From CAVVEC01 sp963747105 (GTDB lineage Bacteria > Acidobacteriota > Terriglobia > Terriglobales > Acidobacteriaceae): DNA of 64,000 nucleotides. Both the position numbers and the translations under genes were made by a program. Positions 9,148-18,006 of the stretch are shown here, in pieces. The notes beneath the pieces were generated by a model, which ran no database searches, was not told the origin of the DNA, and saw only the letters and a program-made list of their open reading frames with translations. Within the stretch, counting starts at the first letter, position 1; the number at the start of each line of letters is the position of its first letter. The stretch covers positions 1 to 64,000 of the forward strand of contig CAVVEC010000016.1 of assembly GCA_963747105.1 (NCBI GenBank), in the 5' to 3' direction.

Positions 9148-12100
9148 ATGTATGCTTCATGGGGCAAAGTGTTCACTCTGTTGACAGCGGTCAGCCTGCT
9201 GTTGGCAGGTTTGCTCATGGGTCAAACCATCGTTACCGGCGACATCGTTGGTACGGTCACTGATCCATCCAATGCGGTCGTCACGGGCGCGACCGTAACA
9301 TTGACCAGCGTCGAAAGCGGCGCTGCTCAATCAACCAATACCAGTACAACTGGGCTGTTCCGATTTCCCTTGCTGAAGCCGGGAAATTACAAGGTCTCGG
9401 TCAGCCAGTCCGGTTTTCGCACAACCAACGAGACTGCGGTCGTTGCCATTGGAGCGGTGACCACGGCGAATATTCAACTGCAAATCGGTCAAGGTTCCGA
9501 GACAGTGGAAGTGACCGGCGCGGCTCCGTTGATTCAGACCGAGAATGCCAACATCCAGACCTCGGTGACCGAAAAGGAAGTTATGGAATTGCCCAACTCC
9601 GGCAATGACCTGAGTTATATTGCCCAGGTCGCGCCGGGTGTGACCATGAGTACAGCCAGCGGCGGCGGCTACGGCAACTTCACTGCGTTCGGATTGCCGG
9701 CCACCGCGAATCTGTTCACGGTCAATGGCAACGACGAAATGGATCCCTACTTGAACCTGAACAACTCCGGCGCCAGCAACCTGCTGCTGGGCAAGAACGA
9801 AGTTCAGGAAGCGGCGGTGGTGAGCAACGGCTACACCGGTCAATATGGCCGCCAGGCCGGCGCCCAGATTGACTACGCCACTCTGTCCGGCACCAACCAA
9901 TACCATGGTGACGCCATGTACTGGTGGAATGGCCGGACAATGAACGCCAACGACTGGTTCGCGAACGAAACCGTTCCCACTACTCCTCGCCCGTTTGTGA
10001 ACAATAACCAGTACGCTGCCCGTTTTGGTGGGCCCATCAAGAAGGACAAAGCGTTCTTCTTTGTGGACTACGAAGGCCTGCGCTACATCCTGAGCACCAG
10101 CACGCTGACCTTTCTGCCGAGCCAGGCCTACATGGGCGCGATCATACAAAACTTGCAGACGGTCGATCCCGCAGCCGTTCCCTACTATCAAATCATCCAG
10201 AACCTGAACGCCAATTCCCCTGGAATTTCGCGGGCAACCCCGGATCCAAACCTGGATTGCGGCAACCTGGTTCCGCAAACCACCGGCCCGCTAGCCGGGT
10301 TCGGGACGACTTTACCTTGCTCACTGGATCTGCGTTCAACCGTAGGCCAGCCGGCTTGGGAGTGGATCCTGTCCGGCCGCGTCGACTATAACGCTACCAA
10401 CAACGACAAGGTCTACATCCGTTACAAAATGGACCGCGGTCTGCAACCGACATTTACTGACCCGGTAAGCCCGCTGTTCAATGCAACCAGCAGCCAGCCG
10501 CAGTACGAAGGCCAGATCAACTACACGCGCACCATCAACCCGACCACGATCAACTCGTTCATCCTTTCGGGGAGTTGGTACAGCGCTATTTTCGACGTCA
10601 ATAACCGTCCAGCCGCACTGGCTGCGATCCCGGATTTCCTGATCGAAACCTCAGGTACTAGTTGGTGGACTCCGGGTGGTTTGGGCGCCAGTTCGGCATA
10701 TCCACAAGGCAGAAGGGTGACCCAGTACCAGATCACCGATGACCTGTCCATGACTCGTGGCATGCATGAGTTCAAGACCGGCGTCAACTTCCGCCGCAAC
10801 GACATTAGCGACGCGTACTTCGGACGGCGCACCATTCCACAGATCTACATTGATGACCAGAACCTGTTCATCAACGGAGAGACGGGCCGGATCCGCCAGT
10901 ACTTCCCGCAACAACTGGAACAGCCCATGGCGATTTACAGTTTTGGGGCCTACTTCCAGGACGTTATGCGCTTGAAGTCGAACCTGAAACTCACAATGAC
11001 TCTGCGTGCGGACCGCAACTCGAATCTGGTCTGCCATACCGACTGCATTGCGCGTTTTACGGCGCCGTTCACGCAGTTAGATCATGATCCGAATATTCCG
11101 TTCAACCAGATGTTCGGCGAAAACAACTCGTTGTTCCCACAGATCGAGAAGGTGGTCTTCCAGCCGCGCTTTGGCTTTGCCTGGAATCCTTGGGGCAAGT
11201 CGGACACGGTACTGCGTGGCGGCGTTGGCCTGTTCTCCGATCTGTATGAAGCGACCTTGGCGGACAGCTTCGCTTTGAACTCGCCGACCTCCAACCGCTT
11301 CGTCTACGACAATGTGATGCCTTTTTCGCCCCAGGACACGAACAATCCCATTGGGCCACCAGCTACCGCCCAGGTGGCAGCCTGCAATGCGGAGTTCAAC
11401 AACGTATTCAATAGCGGGGGGACTCTCGCCCAGTACCAGGCGTTTCACCCATCGCCTGGTGGGGCTTGCGCCGTGCCCCAATACAGTTCTCTGCTTCCCA
11501 ACCCGGTCAACAATCCCAAGTATGTGGAGTGGAACCTGGAACTGCAGAAGTCCATCGGCCAGAAGACTTCGGTGTCGATCAACTACGTGGGCAACCGCGG
11601 ATCGGACATCTTTATCTTCAACCCGTGGGTGAATGCGGCGGCAGGAGGGTTCGGAACTTTTGCAGGTCTGCCTGCGACTCCTGTGGATAGTCGCGTCGGC
11701 CTGGTCTCGGAACTCACCAACAACGGACAATCCTACTACAATGGTGTAACCTTTTCGGCGACCCGGCGGATGACGCATGGGTTCACCGGTCAGATCAACT
11801 ACACCTACTCGCACGCCACCGATGACGTGTCGAATGGTGGCATCAGCCCCTACAGCCTCAACGACAGTTTCCTCTACCAACTCAACCCGGCGGGGTTGCA
11901 CATCAATGATTACAGCAATGCCGACTACGATGTGCGCCATAACCTGACGGCGAGCTATGTATGGGATCTGCCCTTCAAGTCCTCGAGCAACGCGCTGAAC
12001 GAGGTGGTTGGAGGGTGGAGCATCACCGGGACGTTCTTTGCCCGCAGCGGCTATCCCTTCACCGCTGGAGATGGGCTTCCGGCACTGGTTCTCCAGAACG

Positions 12101-12549
12101 CCTATTCGAACGTAACGGAAGTTCCCGCGCAGTGGAATGGCACAGGCCCAACCAGCTGCGGCCACCCCACACAAACCGCACCCGGCGTACTGGCCCCTTG
12201 CCTCGACGCGGCAACCCAGTTCCCGATCAACTTCAACGCCACCGAGACGGCTTTCGCGAACACTCGCCGAAACTTCTTCCGTGGTCCGGGTTACTTCAAC
12301 TCTGATCTCAACCTGTTGAAGAAATTCAAGGTCACGGAGCGAGTGAACTTCGCGGTCGGGGCAAACTTCTACAACATTTTCAACCACCCGAATTTCGCCA
12401 ATCCCAACAGCGACGTAAACAATATCTTCAACGGTCCGTTCGGTACCTCCACTGTTACGGTCACCCCGCCAACCAGTATTTACGGGGCGTTCGTCGGCTC
12501 GGCGGTTTCGGGCCGATTGGTTCAGTTGCACGCCCGGATCGAGTTCTAA
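9148..12549 (+). CDS. Oar-like TonB-dependent receptor with carboxypeptidase regulatory domain
   Basis: 1133 aa from the ATG at 9148, chosen because of the excellent AAGGAGGAAAG ribosome site and the following signal peptide (MYASWGKVFTLLTAVSLLLAG). Residues about 28-110 form a carboxypeptidase-regulatory-like Ig domain (GDIVGTVTDPSNAVVTGATV...GLFRFPLLKPGNYKVSVS). A plug region follows (VEVTGAAPLIQTENANIQTS; VNGNDEMDPYLNLNNSG), then a long outer-membrane beta-barrel rich in Tyr/Asn/Gly ending in the aromatic ARIEF. This architecture is the expanded acidobacterial/Myxococcus Oar type, thought to import or bind large oligomers such as glycans or peptides. No TonB box is obvious. It sits beside the LytTR two-component pair and is followed by a terminator. 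Confidence 0.92.
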   Translation: MYASWGKVFTLLTAVSLLLAGLLMGQTIVTGDIVGTVTDPSNAVVTGATVTLTSVESGAAQSTNTSTTGLFRFPLLKPGNYKVSVSQSGFRTTNETAVVAIGAVTTANIQLQIGQGSETVEVTGAAPLIQTENANIQTSVTEKEVMELPNSGNDLSYIAQVAPGVTMSTASGGGYGNFTAFGLPATANLFTVNGNDEMDPYLNLNNSGASNLLLGKNEVQEAAVVSNGYTGQYGRQAGAQIDYATLSGTNQYHGDAMYWWNGRTMNANDWFANETVPTTPRPFVNNNQYAARFGGPIKKDKAFFFVDYEGLRYILSTSTLTFLPSQAYMGAIIQNLQTVDPAAVPYYQIIQNLNANSPGISRATPDPNLDCGNLVPQTTGPLAGFGTTLPCSLDLRSTVGQPAWEWILSGRVDYNATNNDKVYIRYKMDRGLQPTFTDPVSPLFNATSSQPQYEGQINYTRTINPTTINSFILSGSWYSAIFDVNNRPAALAAIPDFLIETSGTSWWTPGGLGASSAYPQGRRVTQYQITDDLSMTRGMHEFKTGVNFRRNDISDAYFGRRTIPQIYIDDQNLFINGETGRIRQYFPQQLEQPMAIYSFGAYFQDVMRLKSNLKLTMTLRADRNSNLVCHTDCIARFTAPFTQLDHDPNIPFNQMFGENNSLFPQIEKVVFQPRFGFAWNPWGKSDTVLRGGVGLFSDLYEATLADSFALNSPTSNRFVYDNVMPFSPQDTNNPIGPPATAQVAACNAEFNNVFNSGGTLAQYQAFHPSPGGACAVPQYSSLLPNPVNNPKYVEWNLELQKSIGQKTSVSINYVGNRGSDIFIFNPWVNAAAGGFGTFAGLPATPVDSRVGLVSELTNNGQSYYNGVTFSATRRMTHGFTGQINYTYSHATDDVSNGGISPYSLNDSFLYQLNPAGLHINDYSNADYDVRHNLTASYVWDLPFKSSSNALNEVVGGWSITGTFFARSGYPFTAGDGLPALVLQNAYSNVTEVPAQWNGTGPTSCGHPTQTAPGVLAPCLDAATQFPINFNATETAFANTRRNFFRGPGYFNSDLNLLKKFKVTERVNFAVGANFYNIFNHPNFANPNSDVNNIFNGPFGTSTVTVTPPTSIYGAFVGSAVSGRLVQLHARIEF

Positions 12550-12575
12550 CGATCTGAGCAGCAGCAGCATTGCAG

Positions 12576-12607
12576 GGCGGCTTCGCAAGAAGCCGCCTTA
12601 TCTTTCA
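12576..12607 (+). terminator. Rho-independent terminator of the TonB receptor gene
   Basis: A perfect 8-bp stem GGCGGCTT/AAGCCGCC with a six-base loop, followed by a T-rich run, 27 bases after the stop codon. Confidence 0.8.
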
Positions 12608-12627
12608 CAGCGTTCTTTTCCACTGTT

Positions 12628-12672
12628 CTGAACTGGACGGTGTCTGTACGTTTCAGACACTACATTGTTCAG
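12628..12672. promoter_or_regulatory. Two-tier palindrome, possible operator or RNA hairpin
   Basis: An outer arm CTGAAC (12628-12633) pairs with GTTCAG (12667-12672). An inner arm GTGTCTG (12640-12646) pairs with CAGACAC (12654-12660). The two outer-to-inner spacers are both exactly six bases and the centre is seven bases. The symmetry suggests a protein-binding site or a bulged hairpin. Its placement before a LytTR regulator gene would suit control of that gene. Confidence 0.5.
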
Positions 12673-12975
12673 GAGTCATGTTGTTGCCTGACAAGAGTCA
12701 TCGCGGTAACTGAGCTGCTCCATCCCTTCCAGATTCTGTAGAAAAATTCACTGAAATGGAGAACTCAACTTGTTCAGCGATGTACGACTCATCGGTCTCC
12801 GCGGCGAGACTCTTAACTTCGCTCTAGAAACACTGGGGAATCAAGCTGTTGGCTGTTGACACGAAAGGCACCAACACTTTTCGACTCTGTTGAGGGCATG
12901 TGCCACTAAATTGCTTCTGTGTCTTCACGGGTGAGCGAGCCTGTTGCTGCAGCGGTTAACAAAAACACGTAGAGG

Positions 12976-13902
12976 GTGAATGTGTCCGGAATGATATCAA
13001 TCCCAGAGGCAACGCAGAATTGGCCCAGAGCAGAAGACATGGACTCTGGCCTCCCCACAGAGATGGTAATAGCGGAAGGTTGCGACGCGAGCGCCGAATC
13101 GCGCGTTGTCAAATCGGAGCTTCAAACCGTCATTGCCGCGACGAGTGATTCCGCTCGGGAGGATCTCCGCGTGTTGCTGCAATCTGAACCGCGTGTCCGC
13201 ATCATTGCGGAATGCCGGGACACAGAACCGGGGGTCGTGATCGGAAAATATGCCCCGGACCTGCTGGTGCTCGACGTCGGAACGGAGGCCGCAAGACAAC
13301 ATGAGTTCACGGACGAAGAACTGGATGACGGCAGGTCAGTTGTGGTTCTTGTCGCAAGTGATGCGCAATGGGCGGCCCGAGCGCTGCAACTACGCGCCGT
13401 GGACTTTCTCCTGAGACCTCTCGATAAGCTGCGTTTTCACCGGGCCATTGAGCGAGCCCGCCGCGAGCTTTGTAAAGGTGAGTACAGCCGCTTAGCGGAG
13501 CAAGTCATCGGTCTTCTGCATCAGTCACGGGCGCAGGGCCAACCTGACCACTTGGTATTCAAAACTAAGGGGCGCCTTATCTTCTTGGACTTGGATGAGA
13601 TTGACTGGATCGGAGCGGTGGCGAACTACGTGGAGGTTCATGTGGGTACGGAGGTGTACCTGATGCGCGAAAACATCGGCCGCCTTTCAGACCGACTGGA
13701 TCGTGAACGCTTCATTCGCATTCACCGGTCTGTAATCGTCAACGTTCGGAGGATCAAGGAACTGCAACCCTGCAATACCGGAGAACATCTCGCGGTTTTG
13801 AAAAATGGAAAGAAGTTGCCCTGCAGCCGTGGGTATAGTGTCGAACTGGAACGGTTTATTTCGAAATGTATACGATCCGGAACGGGGTCCCGCAGCCGGT
13901 GA
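12976..13902 (+). CDS. LytTR response regulator with degenerate receiver domain
   Basis: 308 aa from a GTG at 12976; an ATG at 12991 is an alternative. Residues about 48-165 align with a receiver domain: a possible acidic residue D58, phospho-acceptor-like D100 in LLVLDVG, and DFLLRPLDK where the conserved Lys is Arg147. The usual MPxxxG loop is replaced by an unrelated acidic stretch (EFTDEELDDG). The C-terminal about 110 residues are a complete LytTR domain (LDEIDWIGAVANYVEVHVG, RFIRIHRSVIVNVRRIKEL). It has no partner kinase next to it. The receiver may be phosphorylation-independent or respond to another input. Confidence 0.85.
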   Translation: MNVSGMISIPEATQNWPRAEDMDSGLPTEMVIAEGCDASAESRVVKSELQTVIAATSDSAREDLRVLLQSEPRVRIIAECRDTEPGVVIGKYAPDLLVLDVGTEAARQHEFTDEELDDGRSVVVLVASDAQWAARALQLRAVDFLLRPLDKLRFHRAIERARRELCKGEYSRLAEQVIGLLHQSRAQGQPDHLVFKTKGRLIFLDLDEIDWIGAVANYVEVHVGTEVYLMRENIGRLSDRLDRERFIRIHRSVIVNVRRIKELQPCNTGEHLAVLKNGKKLPCSRGYSVELERFISKCIRSGTGSRSR

Positions 13903-13958
13903 GGAAATTGATGTCGTTGTAATAAAACCGACTGATCGCTGCAAAAATCGGCGCAAGA

Positions 13959-16103
13959 GTGCACAATGGTCAGGTGCGCCGCAGTGAGAACCGAACCCAA
14001 ACCATCCGGCAGCCCGCCCCCGGAATCACTGCCCTTCGGGATGTCGCTACATTCGTAGCCATCTGGTTTGCGGTTCTCCTGGCTTACTGGCCGGCGCTCC
14101 GCGGTGGCATGCTTTGGGACGATAACGCCCACGTCACGTCCCCGGCGCTGCAATCGCTCCACGGTCTGTGGCGCATCTGGTTCGAACTGGGCGCCACACA
14201 GCAATACTATCCGCTGTTACATAGCGCTTTCTGGCTCGAGCATCGCTTATGGGGCGATGCCGTGCTGGGCTACCATCTGGCCAACCTCGCTGAGCACGCC
14301 GTGGCAGCCTGTCTGGTCGTGCTGATCGTCCGGCGTCTGGCGCTGCCCGGCGCTTGGCTGGCGGGCCTGATCTTTGCCCTGCACCCGGTGTGCGTAGAAG
14401 CGGTGGCCTGGATCTCGGAGCAAAAGAGCACCCTCTCAGCGGTTTTCTACTTGGCCTCGGCGCTGACTTATCTCCATTTCGATCAGACCCGTCGGAGATC
14501 GCATTATCTGTGGGCACTCGGATTGTTCGTCCTCGCCCTGCTCAGCAAGACCGTAAGCGCCACTCTTCCGGCCGCGCTGCTGGTGATCTTTTGGTGGCAG
14601 CGAGGCCGCATCGAGTGGCGGCACGACGTGCGGCCCTTGCTGCCATGGTTTGCAATCAGCATCCCCATGGGTCTTTTCACAGCATGGGTTGAAAGAACTT
14701 TCATCGGCGCTCGAGGCGCGCCTTTCGCGCTGACGGCGGCTCAGCGCGTTCTGCTGCCAGGCCGCGTTATCCTTTTCTATGCTCGCAAGCTCGTGTGGCC
14801 GTCCGACCTGATATTCAGTTACCCCCATTGGCATGTCGATCCCCGAGTATGGTGGCAGTATCTTTACCCGCTTGGCGTCTTGGCGCTGCTGATCGGGCTG
14901 TGGAGGCTGCCCCGCCGTGGTCCGCTGGCAGGCTTTCTCATCTTCAGCGGAACGCTCTTCCCGGTGCTGGGCTTTCTCAATGTTTATCCTTTCCGATTCT
15001 CCTACGTCGCGGACCACTTCCAATACTTGGCCAGTCTGGGAATTCTGGTGCCGATAGCGTGCACCCTCGCGCTCGGAAGCCACAGGATCTCGCCGTGGAA
15101 GGCCGCTACCTTCACGCTTGAGGTCTTGTTGCTCGCAATTCTCGGCGGGCTCACCTGGCAACAAAGTGGCATGTACCGCGATGCTGAAACCCTGGAGCGG
15201 GCCACGCTGGCGCGTAATCCTGATAGTTTCGTCGCCCACATGAGCCTGGGGCTCGCATCGCAGATGGCGGGAGACGTACCGGAGGCGCTGGCCCACTACG
15301 AGGCTGCAGTCCGCATCTTGCCTGACGACGCCCGGGCCCACAATGATCTGGGATACGTCCTGGCGCAATTGCCGGGACGGATGCCCGATGCTATTGCCGA
15401 ATACCAGACGGCGCTGCGCATCCGGCCCCGATACGTGGAAGCGTACAACAATTTGGGCATCGCGCTGGCACAAACACCGGGGCGCTTGCCCGAGGCGATT
15501 GCCCAGTTCCAGGCGGCGGTGAGGATTCAACCTAATTACGTCCACGCGCACATGAATTTGGCGAACGCGTGGTCGCAAGCCGGCAAATTGCCGGAGGCGA
15601 TTGCCGAGTACCAGACCGCCCTAGGGATCCAACCCAACGACGCGAGAATTCGCAACTACCTCGGCGTCGCTCTTGCGCAAACCGGTCGGCTTCCGGAGGC
15701 GATTGCCGAGTACCAAGCCGCTTTGCAACTTCAGCCAGACTATGCAGAAGCTCACAACAACCTGGGAGAGGCTTTGGCGCAGATGCCGGGCCGATTAGCA
15801 GAGGCGATTGCCGAGTACCAAGCCGCTTTGCAACTTCAGCCAGACTATGGAGAAGCTCACAACGGTCTGGGAGAGGCTCTGGCGCAAATGCCAGGCCAGC
15901 TTCCAGAGGCGATTGTGGAATACGAAGCGGCCCTTCGGATCCAACCGGATTACGTGGAGGCGCACAAGAACCTGGGCGATGTTCTGTCGAAAATCCCCGG
16001 ACGGCGCCAAGAGGCCATCGCCCAATATGAAGCTGTGTTGCAAGCCCGGCCCGATCTCCTAACGGTGCGGCAAGCGATCAAACGGCTGCGGGCATCCCAA
16101 TGA
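13959..16103 (+). CDS. TMTC/DUF1736-like GT-C membrane protein with C-terminal TPR repeats
   Basis: 714 aa from a GTG start. The N-terminal about 420 residues have ten or so hydrophobic segments and the first-loop acidic motif MLWDDNAHVTSP that GT-C glycosyltransferases use for catalysis, with WISEQKSTLSAVFYLAS and FLNVYPFRFSYVADHFQYLA typical of the DUF1736/TMTC group (O-mannosyltransferase-like). Residues 420-714 are about eight TPR units of 34-36 residues with the consensus LPEAIAEYQAALxIQPxYxEAHNNLGxAL. Two neighbouring units are nearly identical at DNA level. Function in bacteria is unknown; protein glycosylation at the membrane is the best guess. It follows the LytTR regulator by 56 bases on the same strand. 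Confidence 0.82.
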   Translation: MHNGQVRRSENRTQTIRQPAPGITALRDVATFVAIWFAVLLAYWPALRGGMLWDDNAHVTSPALQSLHGLWRIWFELGATQQYYPLLHSAFWLEHRLWGDAVLGYHLANLAEHAVAACLVVLIVRRLALPGAWLAGLIFALHPVCVEAVAWISEQKSTLSAVFYLASALTYLHFDQTRRRSHYLWALGLFVLALLSKTVSATLPAALLVIFWWQRGRIEWRHDVRPLLPWFAISIPMGLFTAWVERTFIGARGAPFALTAAQRVLLPGRVILFYARKLVWPSDLIFSYPHWHVDPRVWWQYLYPLGVLALLIGLWRLPRRGPLAGFLIFSGTLFPVLGFLNVYPFRFSYVADHFQYLASLGILVPIACTLALGSHRISPWKAATFTLEVLLLAILGGLTWQQSGMYRDAETLERATLARNPDSFVAHMSLGLASQMAGDVPEALAHYEAAVRILPDDARAHNDLGYVLAQLPGRMPDAIAEYQTALRIRPRYVEAYNNLGIALAQTPGRLPEAIAQFQAAVRIQPNYVHAHMNLANAWSQAGKLPEAIAEYQTALGIQPNDARIRNYLGVALAQTGRLPEAIAEYQAALQLQPDYAEAHNNLGEALAQMPGRLAEAIAEYQAALQLQPDYGEAHNGLGEALAQMPGQLPEAIVEYEAALRIQPDYVEAHKNLGDVLSKIPGRRQEAIAQYEAVLQARPDLLTVRQAIKRLRASQ
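15696..15905 (+). repeat. Near-identical 105-bp tandem duplication coding for TPR units
   Basis: The block beginning GAGGCGATTGCCGAGTACCA at 15696 recurs at 15801, 105 bases (35 codons) later, with only a few differences. It encodes successive TPR units and indicates recent repeat expansion within the gene. Confidence 0.8.
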
Positions 16104-16253
16104 TCACAGAGGTCGCTCCGAGTCGGCTCAGGCACGCACGGCACTTTTCTGGGAGAAGCGGTTTCTGCCGGAAGTGCAATTTCGGGCTGGCGGCGAAAAG
16201 GGGTTTGGATTTAAAATCCCTCGGTCCGATTTTCTGTCTTGCGCGAGGACGCC

Positions 16254-16955
16254 ATGAGGCAGATGCTTTTCGCCCTCGGCTTCGTAGTACTGCTTGTGTC
16301 CTTGAGCGCGGCACGAAACAACGCAGCCGCGTCCCAGACTAAGCTGCCGTTCTGTCCGCCGAAAAGCTGCCTCTATTACTCCGGCGATTTTGACGCCAGC
16401 AACCCCGCCGCCAACGGATTAGCCAACGTGAACAGTCTGCAGGTCGGAGTTGCTCAGGCCTGGGTCGCGGTCAAACCCACCCGGAACGTCACCGTGACCG
16501 GTGTTACCTTTAACGAAGCCTTCACCACGAACTTGGCCGGCACCAATCCGACGCCGTTTCAGATCAACACCGGCATGTCCTATGGCAACGGGGGCCAGAA
16601 ATTCTGTACCAGCCAAGGCACTGTCACGGTCAGACCGTATGGCAGTCCTGCTCTTGGGTTGGTCCAGTACAGCTTTACCGTCAAGCGGCTGACGCCAGCC
16701 TGCAAATTGAAAAAGGGCACAGTTTACTACCTGAACCTCCTGCCCACTTACAATGACTACAACTACGGCTACCTGCTGGATGTGGAGGATCAGCCCGCCC
16801 CCAACCACCGGGGTTGGCCCAACGTTTGGGACGACTCCTACTTCTTGGGTCTCGGCGGGGACATCAACTACTGGCCTACTTGGGGCAACAACGGAGTCTG
16901 TGGCGGACTCGGTTGCGACCTGTTCTCGTTTGCGTTGACGGGAACGAAACAGTAG
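16254..16955 (+). CDS. Secreted protein of unknown function
   Basis: 233 aa from the ATG at 16254 behind GAGG; an in-frame TTG at 16239 is less likely. A signal peptide (MRQMLFALGFVVLLVSLSAA) is followed by a Gly/Asn/Tyr-rich body with six or more Cys (FCPPKSCLYY, KFCTSQG, CGGLGCDLF) that could form disulfides. It has beta-sandwich-like strands (VTVTGVTFNEAFTTN, LVQYSFTVKRLTP). I do not recognise the family. The composition is like acidobacterial exported proteins annotated as hypothetical. It stands alone between the TPR gene and a convergent DUF2780 gene. Confidence 0.65.
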   Translation: MRQMLFALGFVVLLVSLSAARNNAAASQTKLPFCPPKSCLYYSGDFDASNPAANGLANVNSLQVGVAQAWVAVKPTRNVTVTGVTFNEAFTTNLAGTNPTPFQINTGMSYGNGGQKFCTSQGTVTVRPYGSPALGLVQYSFTVKRLTPACKLKKGTVYYLNLLPTYNDYNYGYLLDVEDQPAPNHRGWPNVWDDSYFLGLGGDINYWPTWGNNGVCGGLGCDLFSFALTGTKQ

Positions 16956-17127
16956 CGTTAGGGCCTCGATGGCTCCGGTCGCTGTTGCAGCCTTGTCAAT
17001 TGGTCGCGCCTTGCAAGACTGTCGCCGCCAGAAGGGTGGTTTTCGCCCGCGCATTGTGGGTCATACGGCGGTCGTAGAAAACTCAGAGTGGAGTTCAAGG
17101 GTTAAGTCGGAACGTCGGGATCCGAGC

Positions 17128-17625
17128 CTACTTCAGTGCTTTCTCCAGCAAAGAAGCAGTGCTTAGACCGCCTTTGGATTCTACGAACTTGGTCATCACC
17201 GGCACGAACTTGCCCGCCATCTCCGGGGACAGGCCCAGTTTGTGGAAAGCCTCCGCAACTTCGGCCATGCGGCCCATGCCTCCGGGCAGGGAGCTTTCCA
17301 GGCTGGACATCTCGGAGTGCTCGCCCAGGGCGGGAGCCGCCTTGAGCAGACCATCCATGCCAGGCACGGCAGCCGACACCTTGCTGAATTCTTCCGCGCT
17401 CAGGCGGTTCTTGGCCAAAGCGAACAGGGTGCCCGCGCCGCCGCGAGCCTGGGTGCGCGTGATGGAAAGTCCCTTGGTCAACTGTCCAACAAGCTCCGAG
17501 TTGGAGCTTTTCGCGGACTGTGTAACTGAGTTCTGGGCTTGCGCCTGCAGCCCAGCCCCGACAAAGAAGCCGCACAACCAAGTCGCGGCGCACGTGACGA
17601 GCAATCGATGCGTTTGGGATCTCAT
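17128..17625 (-). CDS. Exported DUF2780 (VcgC/VcgE-like) protein
   Basis: 165 aa, ATG at 17625. A signal peptide (to about residue 30, ending GLQAQAQ) is followed by a helical domain with the DUF2780 hallmarks: ELVGQLTKGLSITRTQARGG, GTLFALAKNRLSAEEFSKV and a C-terminal segment KFVPVMTKFVESKGG. DUF2780 proteins are small, periplasmic or extracellular and of unknown function. It is convergent with the upstream secreted protein. A second frame over the same DNA (17102-17638) is a shadow. Confidence 0.8.
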   Translation of the reverse strand: MRSQTHRLLVTCAATWLCGFFVGAGLQAQAQNSVTQSAKSSNSELVGQLTKGLSITRTQARGGAGTLFALAKNRLSAEEFSKVSAAVPGMDGLLKAAPALGEHSEMSSLESSLPGGMGRMAEVAEAFHKLGLSPEMAGKFVPVMTKFVESKGGLSTASLLEKALK

Positions 17626-18006
17626 ATTTTTCGTCCACCCCTTTCAGCCTTAGATAATATCGCAGCCGGCCGGAATCCTACCGGAAGTGTTCCGGAATGC
17701 GATAGGCAAGGGGGCGGGAGTCTAGCCAGACTCGGGCTATGAGTTCAGTTGGCCCCAACTGCTTTTTGACAGCGGCGTCGCCGCTGTACTTGGGATCGAC
17801 TCTTGAGCACGCGTTCCGGTTGCTGCCTCGCCGATCCCGGCTAGTCGGTCTTCTGATACGCCAGGCCGAGGAAGCGGTGAATGCCCGGATCGTCGGGAGA
17901 TTGCTGTTCGCACCGCGTTTGGGCGCTTCCCAGAATAAACCTTATGGCGGACGTATAGTGCTTGCGATTGATGTTGGAAAGGGCGCACAGTGCGTAGCCG
18001 CTGACG
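17626..18006. other. Gap with a possible TPR-gene remnant on the minus strand
   Basis: About 380 bases with no intact gene. On the minus strand one frame reads GYALCALSNINRKHYTSAI and FLGLAYQKTD before a stop. After a frame change it reads VDPKYSGDAAVKKQLGP, a phrase typical of the end of a TPR protein. It may be a decayed TPR C-terminus, but similarity is judged by eye and weak. Confidence 0.3.

Larger units (their letters stand above)
12550..12975. other. Intergenic region between TonB receptor and LytTR regulator
   Basis: No large gene. It contains a rho-independent terminator (12576-12607), a two-tier palindrome (12628-12672) and, just after it, AGGAG followed by an 11-codon ATG frame (12678-12713) that could be a leader peptide but cannot be supported further. 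The promoter of the downstream regulator must be here, though no clean -35/-10 pair was found. Confidence 0.55.

Noticed and set aside
9331..10278. 315-codon minus-strand open frame
   Set aside because: It is antisense to the receptor's regulatory and plug domains; no ribosome site and no recognisable motifs.
11077..12588. 503-codon minus-strand open frame
   Set aside because: It lies antisense to the C-terminal half of the TonB receptor, whose barrel and aromatic end are clear. It has no family motifs and reflects base composition.
12856..12884. TTGACA as a -35 box
   Set aside because: No acceptable -10 hexamer at 16-18 bases downstream.
14436..15578. 380-codon minus-strand open frame
   Set aside because: It is antisense to the TMTC-like membrane/TPR protein and rich in Arg/Gln without domain signatures.
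15240..16090. Regular repeats suggestive of a CRISPR-like array
   Set aside because: The periodicity is 105 bases, in frame, and encodes TPR units with no variable spacers.
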